Source: AC-32 sp035518635
GTDB taxonomy: Bacteria; Actinomycetota; Thermoleophilia; Gaiellales; Gaiellaceae
DNA: 55,589 bases
Assembly: GCA_035518635.1 (NCBI GenBank)
Contig: DATIXI010000008.1
Span: 1-55,589, forward strand
Direction: 5' to 3'
Shown: piece after piece, positions 1 through 7,982 of the stretch
Numbering within the stretch: the stretch's first letter is position 1
Layout of the letters: the number at the start of each line of letters is the position of its first letter
Notes under the pieces: generated by a model
What the model was told of the DNA's origin: nothing
The model's database searches: none
Seen by the model: only the letters and a program-made list of their open reading frames with translations
Made by a program: the position numbers and the translations under genes

Positions 1-801
1 GCCCACGAACGCGCGCACCGCGAGCTCCTGAACGCGCTCGATCGTGTCCTGCGGCAGGCGCGGCGGGACGACCAGGTCCATGCCGCCCTCGTCGTACTTG
101 GCGGAGAAGTCGTACCAGTCGACGCCGGTGAAGCCGTGCGAGACGATCTCGCCCGGCAGAGACGCGAGCGGCTCCTCGTTGCCGAGCACGCCGCACTCGA
201 CCTCGACTCCAGGGACGAACTCCTCGACGAGCACCTTCTCGTCGTGCTGGAAAGCGAGCTCCACGGCCGGCGCGAGCCCGTCCGCCGTGAGCACTTTGGA
301 GATCCCGACCGACGAGCCGAGCCGGGCAGGCTTCACGAAGACCGGATAGCCGAACGGGTTCTCCGGCGCCTGGCCCAGCCGCAGCGTGATGTTGCGGGTA
401 ACCGGGACGTCGCGGTCGCGCATGACCGCCTTGAACACGTCCTTGTCCATCGCGAGCGCCGAGCCAAGGACGCCTGCGCCCACGTACGGGACACCTGCGA
501 GCTCGAGCAGGCCCTGGACCGTGCCGTCCTCGCCGAAGGGGCCGTGCAGGACCGGGAAGACGACGTCGACCTCGCCGAGCGCCGACGGCACCTTCGCGGT
601 CGGGACCGGCAGCGTCTCCGCAGCAGCGCCGTCTTCGCCCGTGCCGAGCTCCCAGCGCCCGTCGCGGCCGATCTCTACCTCGACAGTCTCGTAGCGCTCC
701 GGGTCAAGTGCCTCGATGACCGAGCGCGCGGAGGCGAGCGAGATCTCGTGCTCGCTCGAGCGGCCGCCCAGGAGGACGGCGACGCGGATGCGCCGGCTCA
801 T
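1..801 (-). CDS. ddl: D-alanine--D-alanine ligase, 3' end outside the window
   Basis: ATP-dependent cytoplasmic ligase that joins two D-alanines for peptidoglycan precursors. The first 267 codons are visible; the C-terminal ATP-grasp part runs off the left edge. Seen: the N-terminal nucleotide-loop motif VLLGGRSSEHEISL, then VFPVLHGPFGEDGT, the PVFVKPARLGSSVGISKV ATP-grasp segment, and VEEFVPGVEVECGVLG followed by DFSAKY. The start ATG overlaps the stop of the upstream PASTA kinase (ATGA), so it is the last visible gene of a cell-wall operon and is probably translationally coupled. The family normally has about 310-370 residues. Confidence 0.95.
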   Translation of the reverse strand, partial: MSRRIRVAVLLGGRSSEHEISLASARSVIEALDPERYETVEVEIGRDGRWELGTGEDGAAAETLPVPTAKVPSALGEVDVVFPVLHGPFGEDGTVQGLLELAGVPYVGAGVLGSALAMDKDVFKAVMRDRDVPVTRNITLRLGQAPENPFGYPVFVKPARLGSSVGISKVLTADGLAPAVELAFQHDEKVLVEEFVPGVEVECGVLGNEEPLASLPGEIVSHGFTGVDWYDFSAKYDEGGMDLVVPPRLPQDTIERVQELAVRAFVG

Positions 802-2720
802 GGGTTCGACGGCACCGCGAAGTTCCCGACCGTGATCGTGACCGTCGAGCCCTTGGGCGCCATGGTGTCGCCGGTCGGTTTCTGCGAGAGCACGATTCCG
901 TCGAGGCCCGGGTCGGTGACGTCCTGGGTCTGGACGCTCACCTTGAAGCCCGCGGCCTGAAGTGTCGCCGTGGCCGAGTCGACGTCGTTGTTCGTCACGT
1001 CGGGGACCGTCGTGGCAGGCGGGCCCTTCGAGACGGTGAGGGTGATCGTGGCGCCCGGCGCGGCAGAGTTGGTCGGGTCCTGCGAGACGACCGTGTCCTT
1101 GGGCTGGTTGCTGTCGACGTTGACGCGCTTGACCCCGAAGCCGGCGCCCTGCAGTACAGAGCTCGCGCTCGCGAACGACTGGCCGACCACGTACGGGACG
1201 GAGACCGGCGTCGGGCCGCTCGAGACGTTGATCCGCACGCGCGAGCCCTGGACGACCATCGTGCCGGCGCCCGGGTCCTGGCCGGTGACGGTGCCCGCAG
1301 GCTTGCCCGAGTGGACGGAGAAGACCTTCGCGACGAGCCCCGCCTGAGTGAGCGCGCTCTCGGCGTCGGACTGGCTCTTGCCCATCACGTCCGGCACCTG
1401 CACCTTCGGCTTGCCGCTCGAGACGTTGATCGTGACGGTCGTGTTCTTCGCGACCCGGGTGCCTGCGTCCGGGCTCTGGCCGGTGACGACCCCAGCCGCG
1501 ACGGTCTGGCTCGTCTGGCGGACGACATGCGGCACGAGGTTGGCGTTCTGGACCTTGTTGACGGCCTTCGCCTCCTGGAGGTCGATCACGAGTGGGACCG
1601 AGACCGGCTCGTTGGCGTTCAGCTGGTCGCGGATCTTCGTGTACGCGAACCACGACGCGAAGCCGGCCGCGGCGAGCAGCAGCACGGCGAGCACCCACGG
1701 CCAGATCGGCCGTCGCCGCCGCGGCGGGCCCTCGTAGCCGTAGTAGCCCGCAGGAGGCGTCGATCCGGGAGGTGCTCCGCGAGTGGTCTCGGTCGGCGGC
1801 GTGATCACCGAGGTCGGCGCGGCCGCGATCACGCCCGCTCCGGAGAGGACCGCGGTGGCGGCGTTCGCCGTCTCCTCGCCGACCGGGAGCCCCTCGAGTA
1901 CGCGCCGGAGGTCGGCGTCCATCTCCTCCGCGCTGTGGTACCGGTCGCCCGGGTCCTTCGCGAGCGCCCTCAGCACGACCTGGTCGAGGTTGCGTGGGAC
2001 CTCGGGGCGCAGCTCGGACGGCGGCTCGGGAACCGCGGAGAGATGCTTCATCGCGATCTCGAGCGGTGTGTCGCCCGTGAACGGAACCTGCCCGGTGAGG
2101 AGCTCGTAGAGGACGACGCCGACCGAGTAGAGGTCGGACGACTGGTCGACTGGGGCGCCCTTCGCCTGCTCGGGCGAGAGGTACTGCGCGGTGCCGATGA
2201 TCGACCCGACCTCGGTCATCTGGCTCGCGCCGGAGCGCGCGATTCCGAAGTCCGTCACCTTGAGCCGGCCCTCGGGGCCTACGAGCACGTTGTGCGGCTT
2301 GATGTCGCGGTGGACGATCCCGTGCCGGTGCGCGAAGCCGACCGCGGCGAGGATCTGGCGCGTGTACTCGACCGCGATCTTGATCGGCGCGGGGCCGCGC
2401 CCGACGATCAGCTCCTTGAGGGAGCGGCCCTCGAGGTACTCCATCGCGATGTAGTAGGTGTCCTCGGCCGTCCCGCGGTCGTAGATCGAGACGATGTTCG
2501 GGTGCGACAGCCCGGCCGCGTTCTTCGCTTCTCGGCGGAAGCGCTCGACGAACTGCTCGTCCGCGGCGTGCCGGTCGTTGAGGATCTTGATCGCGACACG
2601 CCGTCCGAGCTCCTGGTCCTCGGCCAGGTAGACATCGGCCATTCCGCCCGCGCCGAGCTTCCGGATGATCCGGTAGCGGCCGTCGAAGACGGTGCCGATC
2701 AGCGTGTCCGAGACGGCCAT
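798..2720 (-). CDS. pknB: PASTA-domain Ser/Thr protein kinase (PknB type)
   Basis: Membrane Hanks-type kinase of 640 residues thought to sense muropeptides or lipid II and phosphorylate cell-wall and division proteins. Kinase domain about 14-275: glycine loop LGAGGMADVY, VAIK Lys45, HRDIKPHN (137-144) and DFG (157-159). A basic stretch and one membrane helix (about 338-360) follow. Outside the membrane there are four PASTA repeats (about 371-437, 438-505, 506-572, 573-638). The ATG at 2720 is chosen because the kinase domain starts about 14 residues later and the longer reading frame adds only low-complexity Arg/Pro sequence that overlaps pbpA. It lies 13 bp after pbpA and overlaps ddl by 4 bp. 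Confidence 0.96.
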   Translation of the reverse strand: MAVSDTLIGTVFDGRYRIIRKLGAGGMADVYLAEDQELGRRVAIKILNDRHAADEQFVERFRREAKNAAGLSHPNIVSIYDRGTAEDTYYIAMEYLEGRSLKELIVGRGPAPIKIAVEYTRQILAAVGFAHRHGIVHRDIKPHNVLVGPEGRLKVTDFGIARSGASQMTEVGSIIGTAQYLSPEQAKGAPVDQSSDLYSVGVVLYELLTGQVPFTGDTPLEIAMKHLSAVPEPPSELRPEVPRNLDQVVLRALAKDPGDRYHSAEEMDADLRRVLEGLPVGEETANAATAVLSGAGVIAAAPTSVITPPTETTRGAPPGSTPPAGYYGYEGPPRRRRPIWPWVLAVLLLAAAGFASWFAYTKIRDQLNANEPVSVPLVIDLQEAKAVNKVQNANLVPHVVRQTSQTVAAGVVTGQSPDAGTRVAKNTTVTINVSSGKPKVQVPDVMGKSQSDAESALTQAGLVAKVFSVHSGKPAGTVTGQDPGAGTMVVQGSRVRINVSSGPTPVSVPYVVGQSFASASSVLQGAGFGVKRVNVDSNQPKDTVVSQDPTNSAAPGATITLTVSKGPPATTVPDVTNNDVDSATATLQAAGFKVSVQTQDVTDPGLDGIVLSQKPTGDTMAPKGSTVTITVGNFAVPSNP

Positions 2721-2733
2721 CTGTCCATGGAGG

Positions 2734-4230
2734 TTAGGGGTTCGACCTTCCCGCCAACAACGCCTGCAAGATCTCCTTCGCGATCGGCGCGGCGGTCGTC
2801 CCGCCGGTCTCGGTCTGGTTCTGGAGCACGACGGCGACCGCGTAGCGTGGGGCATCGGCGGGCGCGAACGCGATGAACCAGGTCGTGTTCGGCGTGCCTG
2901 GGCCGCCGGTCTCCGCGGTTCCCGTCTTGCCCGCGACGCGGACGCCTGGAATCTCGGCCGCCGTGCCGGTGCCGCCGGTGACGACGGCTTGCATCATCTC
3001 GTTCAGCGCCGCAGCGGTACTCGTCTTCATCGCTCGGCGGTACTTGTGCGGCTTCGTGCGGCTGATGACGCTGCCGTCCGGAGCGGTCACGCGCTGAACC
3101 ACGTAGGGGCGCATGACCACGCCGTGGTTCGCGACTCCGGCGGCGACCATCGCCATCTGGAGCGGGGTCACGAGCATCCGCTCCTGCCCGAAGGCGAGAC
3201 GGCCCGGGTCGACCTGGAACTGCGGCCGCGATGGGTTGAACAGGCGGCCGTGGTTGTAGAGGCCGCTCGGCGGGCGCTCGTTCTCGGGCGTCTCGAGCGG
3301 CGGGCTCTTGTAGAAGCCGTAGCGCTTCGCGGCGTTCAGGATCGAGCGCGCGCCGATCGCCTTGCCGACGTCGCAGAAGACGGCGTTGATCGAGTGCTGC
3401 AGCGCCTGCAGGAACGAGACCGGGCCGAAGCGCTCGGGCCCGTTCTGGTCGCCGAAGTTCTGCACCTCCTTGCCGTACTCGATGCAGTAGCCGCGGTCGA
3501 CGAAGCGCGAGTCGATCGAGTAGCGCCCGGAGTCGAGCGCGGCGGTCGCCGTCACGACCTTGAAGCTCGATCCCGGCACGAACAACCCCGCCGTCGCGCG
3601 GTTGAGGAGCGGCGAGGTCGGGCTGCAGGGCGCGGACCGCGCCCTGTTCGTGATGCGGCTGAAGTTGGACTCGACGAGGTTCGGGTCGTAGGTCGGCCGG
3701 GTCGCCATGACGAGCACGGCGCCGGTCCGGATGTCGACCGCGACCGCGGCACCGCATTTGCCGTTCAGCTGCTGCATCGCCACGCGCTGCGCCGAGGGCC
3801 GCATCGTCAGCCAGAGCGTGTTGCCCTTTATCGTCGCGCCGCGCAGCTTGTCCAGAGTCCGGTCGATCACGGTCTTGAGGTTCGTGTTGGAGCCCGTCAG
3901 GTAGTCGTTCTCGGAGGACTCGAGCCCCGACCTCGCGCGCGACTGGGTCGAGTAGCCGACCACCGCGCCGAAGAGCGCGCCCTGCGGGTAGCGGCGGAAG
4001 TAGAGCGTCTGGCCGCCGATCCGCTTCCTTACGTTCGTCGCGAGGATCGTCCCGTCGGCCGCCCGGATCAGACCGCGCTTGATCGAGAACTGCGCTACCC
4101 GCTGGATCTCGTTGTCCTGCCGGTCGTTGAGGCTCGCCGTCGCCCAGGTCTGCCAGTAGGTGGTCCCGACGATCAGCGCGGCGATGAGGCCGAGGCCGAT
4201 GAGCGCGAGACGTGCGATCTGGCGGTTCAC
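2734..4230 (-). CDS. pbpA: Class B penicillin-binding protein (PbpA type transpeptidase)
   Basis: D,D-transpeptidase of 498 residues, anchored by one N-terminal helix (about 7-24), that cross-links peptidoglycan outside the membrane. The three transpeptidase motifs are visible: SxxK as SSFK at 221-224 (catalytic Ser221), SIN at 280-282 and KTGT at 435-438. The region before about residue 150 is the dimerisation domain. The GTG start overlaps the stop of the RodA/FtsW gene (GTGA); this SEDS-bPBP adjacency suggests that the two products form one synthase complex. Gene order matches the mycobacterial rodA-pbpA-pknA/pknB cluster. Confidence 0.95.
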   Translation of the reverse strand: MNRQIARLALIGLGLIAALIVGTTYWQTWATASLNDRQDNEIQRVAQFSIKRGLIRAADGTILATNVRKRIGGQTLYFRRYPQGALFGAVVGYSTQSRARSGLESSENDYLTGSNTNLKTVIDRTLDKLRGATIKGNTLWLTMRPSAQRVAMQQLNGKCGAAVAVDIRTGAVLVMATRPTYDPNLVESNFSRITNRARSAPCSPTSPLLNRATAGLFVPGSSFKVVTATAALDSGRYSIDSRFVDRGYCIEYGKEVQNFGDQNGPERFGPVSFLQALQHSINAVFCDVGKAIGARSILNAAKRYGFYKSPPLETPENERPPSGLYNHGRLFNPSRPQFQVDPGRLAFGQERMLVTPLQMAMVAAGVANHGVVMRPYVVQRVTAPDGSVISRTKPHKYRRAMKTSTAAALNEMMQAVVTGGTGTAAEIPGVRVAGKTGTAETGGPGTPNTTWFIAFAPADAPRYAVAVVLQNQTETGGTTAAPIAKEILQALLAGRSNP

Positions 4231-5531
4231 AGGCGAGCCGCGTTCGCGCGGTTAGAGACGAGGAGGAGCCCTGCGAGCAGGACGAAGTTCGCGACGACGC
4301 TCGAGCCCCCGTAGCTGACGAACGGGAGCGTGATGCCGGTCAGCGGGATCAGGCGCAGGATCCCGCCGACGATGATGAACGTCTGCAGGGCGAACGCGAA
4401 CGTCAGGCCTGCGGCGAGCAGCTTCGAGAAGCCGTCCTGCGCGAGCATCGCGATCCGCATCCCGCGCGCGACGAACAGCATGTAGACGAGCAGCAGCGCG
4501 GCGGCGCCGACGAGCCCGAGCTCCTGGGCGAGCGCCGAGTAGATGAAGTCGGTGTTCAGGTACGGGATGAGCGGGTGCCCGGCCGTGGTCTCGAAGGTCC
4601 CCTTGCCGAGGCCGGTGCCGAACCAGTTCCCGTGCGAGAGCGAGTAGAGCGACTTGACGAGCTGGTAGCTCGCGCAGTCCTGGCGCGGGAGGAGCTTGCC
4701 GTTGAGGGCGCAGTAGACCGGGTGGTCGGTCCACGGGTGCAGCCAGATCGTGATCCGGTCGCGGACGTGCGGGACGATGTGGTAGACGCCCGCCGCCCCG
4801 GCGACGAACAGCAGCGCGCCGATCGCGACGAACAGCGCTCGCGCCGTGGCGATGTAGAGCATCGCGAGGAAGATCCCGAAGTAGAGGAGTGCCGAGCCGA
4901 GGTCGTTCGTCTCGACGAGGACGAGCATCGCGCCGCCCCAGATCACGAGCAGCGGCCCGAAGTCCTTGAGGCGGCCCTGGGCGAGGACCTCGCGCTTCTC
5001 GCGCAGGTAGCTGGCGAGGAAGACGATCAGGAACACCTTCGCCAGCTCGCCGGGCTGGAACTGGAGCGAGCCGAAGTGGACCCAGAGGCGCGCGCCGTTC
5101 ACCGACTGGCCGAAGAACGGCAGCGCCGGGAGGACGAGTAGCGCGATCGCGCCGATCCCGAACAGGTACTTGTAGCTCTCGAGCTGCCGGTAGTCGTGGC
5201 GGAGCAGGAACAGGGTCACGACGAGGGCAACGAGAGCGACCACGATCCAGAGCGTCTGGCGGAAGGCGTCGGTCGGATCGAGGCGGTAGATCTCGGTCAC
5301 GCCGATGGCGGTCAGGAGCGCGGCCATCGGGAGCAGGAACGGGTCCGCGTAAGGCACGGTCAGCCGGCAGGCGAGATGCGCGGCCAGGTAGAGCGCGAAG
5401 AAGAAGCCCGCGTACGAGAGCGAGGCCGTCGAGACGACCGCCTGCCGGGCGATGTAGACGCTTGCAAAGCCGATCGCGGTCAGCAGCCCGACGAGGACCA
5501 GATTGACGAGCTCGCGATTCCGGAGACTCAT
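4227..5531 (-). CDS. rodA: SEDS family peptidoglycan glycosyltransferase (RodA/FtsW)
   Basis: Polytopic membrane glycosyltransferase of 434 residues that polymerises lipid II with its partner PBP. About ten hydrophobic helices are visible, plus the SEDS signatures GARLWVHFGSLQFQPGELAKV, ETNDLGSALLYFGIFLAML and ITLPFVSYGGSS near the C terminus. ATG 5531 is chosen because it makes an ATGA overlap with pstP and because residues upstream of it are Arg/Ala-rich and overlap pstP. Downstream it overlaps pbpA. Whether it serves elongation (RodA) or division (FtsW) cannot be settled from the sequence; the cluster position favours RodA. Confidence 0.94.
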   Translation of the reverse strand: MSLRNRELVNLVLVGLLTAIGFASVYIARQAVVSTASLSYAGFFFALYLAAHLACRLTVPYADPFLLPMAALLTAIGVTEIYRLDPTDAFRQTLWIVVALVALVVTLFLLRHDYRQLESYKYLFGIGAIALLVLPALPFFGQSVNGARLWVHFGSLQFQPGELAKVFLIVFLASYLREKREVLAQGRLKDFGPLLVIWGGAMLVLVETNDLGSALLYFGIFLAMLYIATARALFVAIGALLFVAGAAGVYHIVPHVRDRITIWLHPWTDHPVYCALNGKLLPRQDCASYQLVKSLYSLSHGNWFGTGLGKGTFETTAGHPLIPYLNTDFIYSALAQELGLVGAAALLLVYMLFVARGMRIAMLAQDGFSKLLAAGLTFAFALQTFIIVGGILRLIPLTGITLPFVSYGGSSVVANFVLLAGLLLVSNRANAARL

Positions 5532-6706
5532 CGACCGATCTCTTCCTCGTAGCTGTGGACCTCGGCCATCGCGGAGGACTCGCTGCGCAGGCTGTGGTCG
5601 AACAACTTCTGCCGCTCGGGCTGGCTCAGCTGTGCCGCGAGCACGGGGCTCACATAGACCGCGCGGTAGAGGCGCAGGTTGCCGGCGATGTCCCAGGGAA
5701 CGCCCTGGTAGACGGCGACGTGGCCGTTCTGCTCGGCGCCGACGAAGTGCGAGCGCCACAGGCCCCACATGGCGAACGCGCACGCGAGCAGCACCACGAG
5801 CGCGAGCAGCGCGCCGAACAGGAGGCGCGTTCCCAGGCGCGTCCGCTTTTCCGGCTCCTCGGGCCACCCGTCCCGGGCGGCGCCGTTGGTGTCGACGACC
5901 GGAATGCGGTCGAGCTCGTCAAGGGTGTCCTCGTCCTCGGCGGCGGGTTCCTGTGGCGGCGGCAGCGTGAGCGTCCGGCCGGGCTCCTCGCCGTCTCCGC
6001 CCGCGATCTCGAAGAAGACGACCGTGATGTTGTCCTCGCCACCCGCGCGGTTGGCGGCCCGGACGAGCCCCTTCGCGGCCGATCGCAGGTCGTCGCGCTT
6101 GCGCCCGATCTCCTCGAGGATCGTCGCGTCGTCGACCATCGACGTCAGGCCGTCCGAGCACAGGAAGAAGAGGTCGCCCGACCGGGCCTCGATCACGAAC
6201 GTGTCGACGTCGACGACGGGGTCGGTTCCGAGCGCGCGCGTCACGACCGAGCGCTGCGGGTGCACCTCGGCCTCCTCCGGCGACAGCTTCCCGCTGCGGA
6301 CGAGCTCGGCGACCAGCGAGTGGTCGTCCGTGAGCTGCTCGAGCCGGCCGTCGCGCACCAGGTAGGCGCGGGAGTCGCCCACGTGCCCGATCCAGACCCG
6401 CTCGCCCTCGACGAGCGCTGCCGTCATTGTCGTTCCCATCCCGGAGACCGTCGCGTCGTGCGTCTGCCGCTGGTAGACGCGCCGGTTCGCCTCCTGGATC
6501 AGCGCCTCGACGCGCTCGCGGCCGCCGCCGCCGCCCGAGTCGTCGCGGAGCGTGGCCGCCGCGAGGCCGGACGCGACCTCACCCGCCTGCGCGCCGCCGA
6601 TCCCGTCCGCGACCGCGAACAGCGGCGGCTCGCAGACGTATGCGTCCTCGTTGAGCCGCCTGCGCCGCCCAGGATCGGTGGCAGCGGCACTGTTACCCAG
6701 AGTCAC
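5528..6706 (-). CDS. pstP: PP2C-type Ser/Thr protein phosphatase (PstP type)
   Basis: Metal-dependent phosphatase of 392 residues that reverses phosphorylation by the two kinases of the operon. The PP2C domain occupies about 1-235, with metal-binding motifs RLNEDAYV, AVADGIGG, IGHVGDSRAYLV, FLCSDGLTSM and GGEDNITVVF. An acidic linker, one membrane helix (about 298-318) and an extracytoplasmic tail of about 75 residues follow. The tail carries no recognised domain. GTG 6706 is preferred because it overlaps the fhaB stop (GTGA) and starts the domain immediately; a longer frame would overlap fhaB by more than 200 bp. Confidence 0.95.
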   Translation of the reverse strand: MTLGNSAAATDPGRRRRLNEDAYVCEPPLFAVADGIGGAQAGEVASGLAAATLRDDSGGGGGRERVEALIQEANRRVYQRQTHDATVSGMGTTMTAALVEGERVWIGHVGDSRAYLVRDGRLEQLTDDHSLVAELVRSGKLSPEEAEVHPQRSVVTRALGTDPVVDVDTFVIEARSGDLFFLCSDGLTSMVDDATILEEIGRKRDDLRSAAKGLVRAANRAGGEDNITVVFFEIAGGDGEEPGRTLTLPPPQEPAAEDEDTLDELDRIPVVDTNGAARDGWPEEPEKRTRLGTRLLFGALLALVVLLACAFAMWGLWRSHFVGAEQNGHVAVYQGVPWDIAGNLRLYRAVYVSPVLAAQLSQPERQKLFDHSLRSESSAMAEVHSYEEEIGR

Positions 6707-7185
6707 AGCTCGTACCTCAGCTCGGTCTCGCCGATGCGCACGACATCGCCCGGCTCGAGGCGCGTCGCCTCCTGGACGCGGACGCCGTTCAGGTAGGTGC
6801 CGTTCGTCGAGCCCACGTCCTCCACGAAGACGCCGTCGCGCCGCGGCTCGATCCTCGCGTGCCGGGACGAGGCGTACTCGTCGCGCTCGAGCGGGATGTC
6901 GTTCGAGGACCCTCGGCCGAACGTGAGCGGCGAGGAGTTGAGCTCCCACTCGTCGCCCTCCGAGAGCGCAGGGCTCTTGACCACGATCACCCGGCCGGTA
7001 TGGAGGCCGGCGGCCTCGCGCAAGGCGGCGGCCTCCGAGGGCGCGAGCACGAAGCTCTCCTGCGGCAGGCTCACGTCGCGCGCGGCCGATCGCACGATCC
7101 GCCAGATGAAGAGGTACAGGAGGACGAGAAAGAGGATCTTGAGGACGAGGAGCGCCTCCTCCACCGCGATCGAGCCGAGCATCAC
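6703..7185 (-). CDS. fhaB: FHA-domain membrane protein (FhaB/FipA type)
   Basis: Small phosphothreonine-reading adaptor of 160 residues. One N-terminal membrane helix (about 10-30) is followed by a C-terminal FHA domain (about 88-155) with the conserved residues FGRGSSNDI, SSRHARI and GSTNGTYLNG. By analogy with mycobacterial FhaB/FipA it may recruit phosphorylated division or cell-wall proteins to RodA and PbpA; this is inferred from synteny. Start is GTG 7185, followed directly by an ATG at 7182. It is only 4 bp from fhaA and overlaps pstP by 4 bp. Confidence 0.94.
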   Translation of the reverse strand: MMLGSIAVEEALLVLKILFLVLLYLFIWRIVRSAARDVSLPQESFVLAPSEAAALREAAGLHTGRVIVVKSPALSEGDEWELNSSPLTFGRGSSNDIPLERDEYASSRHARIEPRRDGVFVEDVGSTNGTYLNGVRVQEATRLEPGDVVRIGETELRYEL

Positions 7186-7189
7186 GACG

Positions 7190-7954
7190 TCACTCCGTGT
7201 CGCGCCGGAAGACGAGCTCGCTTGAGCCCAGCGTGATGCGATCGCCCTGGCGCAGCTTTGCTCGCTTCAGACGGCGTCCGTTCACCTCCATGCCGTTCGT
7301 CGAGTTCAGGTCGACGGCCCAGTATGCGGCTCCTTCGAGGCGCACCTCGGCGTGATGGCGGGAGACGTTCGGGTCGGGCAGCTGGATGTCGCAGTCCTTC
7401 GAGCGGCCGATCAGCGCGCGGTCGTGCTCGAGCTCGTGCTTCGTGCCGTTCACGGTCAGGCTGACGAGCTCGCGGCCCAGGCCGAGCTCCTCGACGGAGA
7501 CGGCCTCGGTCTCGGGCTGCGGGCGATAGACCATCGTCGCGCCCGGCACCGGCTGCGAGGGCGGCTCCCCGGGCTGCGGCGCGGGGCCCTGCACCATTCG
7601 CGTCGCAATCCCGAACTCGCCCATGTCCAGGTCGTCGTCCGTCTCGAACTTCACCGTCGGCGGCGAGATCAGCTCGTAGCGCTCGCGCTTCGCGTTCTCG
7701 GTGATGTACTCCTGGAGCTCGCCCCGGAGCGAGTCTTCGTAGCTCGTGAACTGCGCGTGGTCGGAGGGCGCGAGGTAGACGGTGTACTCGTTCGGCGCGT
7801 AGATGCGCGAGACCGAGACCACGCGGTGGTCCTCCATCTCCTTGGCGAGCTTGCGCGCGAGCTCGACCGGCTGCACGTGCGTCCGGAAGGCACGGCCGAA
7901 GACGCCCTCGAAGAGGCCTTCGATCTTCTGCTCGATGTTCCGGAGGACGCTCAT
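7190..7954 (-). CDS. fhaA: DUF3662-FHA domain protein (FhaA type)
   Basis: Cytoplasmic adaptor of 254 residues. The N-terminal DUF3662 domain (about 1-115) starts MSVLRNIEQKIEGLFEGVFG, a hallmark of FhaA. The C-terminal FHA domain (about 165-250) shows LIGRSKDCDIQLPD, SRHHAEV and STNGMEVNGRR. Mycobacterial FhaA binds the phosphorylated pseudokinase region of MviN and so links kinases to lipid II flipping; no mviN is in the window. The ATG at 7954 lies 28 bp after the upstream kinase stop, in a gap with a candidate -10 box within an inverted repeat. Confidence 0.95.
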   Translation of the reverse strand: MSVLRNIEQKIEGLFEGVFGRAFRTHVQPVELARKLAKEMEDHRVVSVSRIYAPNEYTVYLAPSDHAQFTSYEDSLRGELQEYITENAKRERYELISPPTVKFETDDDLDMGEFGIATRMVQGPAPQPGEPPSQPVPGATMVYRPQPETEAVSVEELGLGRELVSLTVNGTKHELEHDRALIGRSKDCDIQLPDPNVSRHHAEVRLEGAAYWAVDLNSTNGMEVNGRRLKRAKLRQGDRITLGSSELVFRRDTE

Positions 7955-7959
7955 CTTGG

Positions 7960-7974
7960 CCGGGTTCTACCCGG
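7960..7974. promoter_or_regulatory. 6-3-6 inverted repeat over a possible fhaA -10 box
   Basis: CCGGGT-TCT-ACCCGG is a perfect inverted repeat in the 28 bp gap before fhaA. On the minus strand it contains TAGAAC (7969-7964), a weak TANNNT-like box 9 nt before the fhaA ATG. It could be an operator-overlapped internal promoter. It could equally be chance in GC-rich DNA. Confidence 0.25.
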
Positions 7975-7982
7975 GCTGAACT

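Noticed and set aside
1311..2876. Long open frames antisense to the kinase and PBP genes
   Set aside because: Arg/Ala/Pro/Asp-rich low-complexity translations, as expected opposite GC-rich genes; no motif and no start signal. The same applies to the long antisense frames at 9443-10513, 13401-15626, 22860-25373 and elsewhere.
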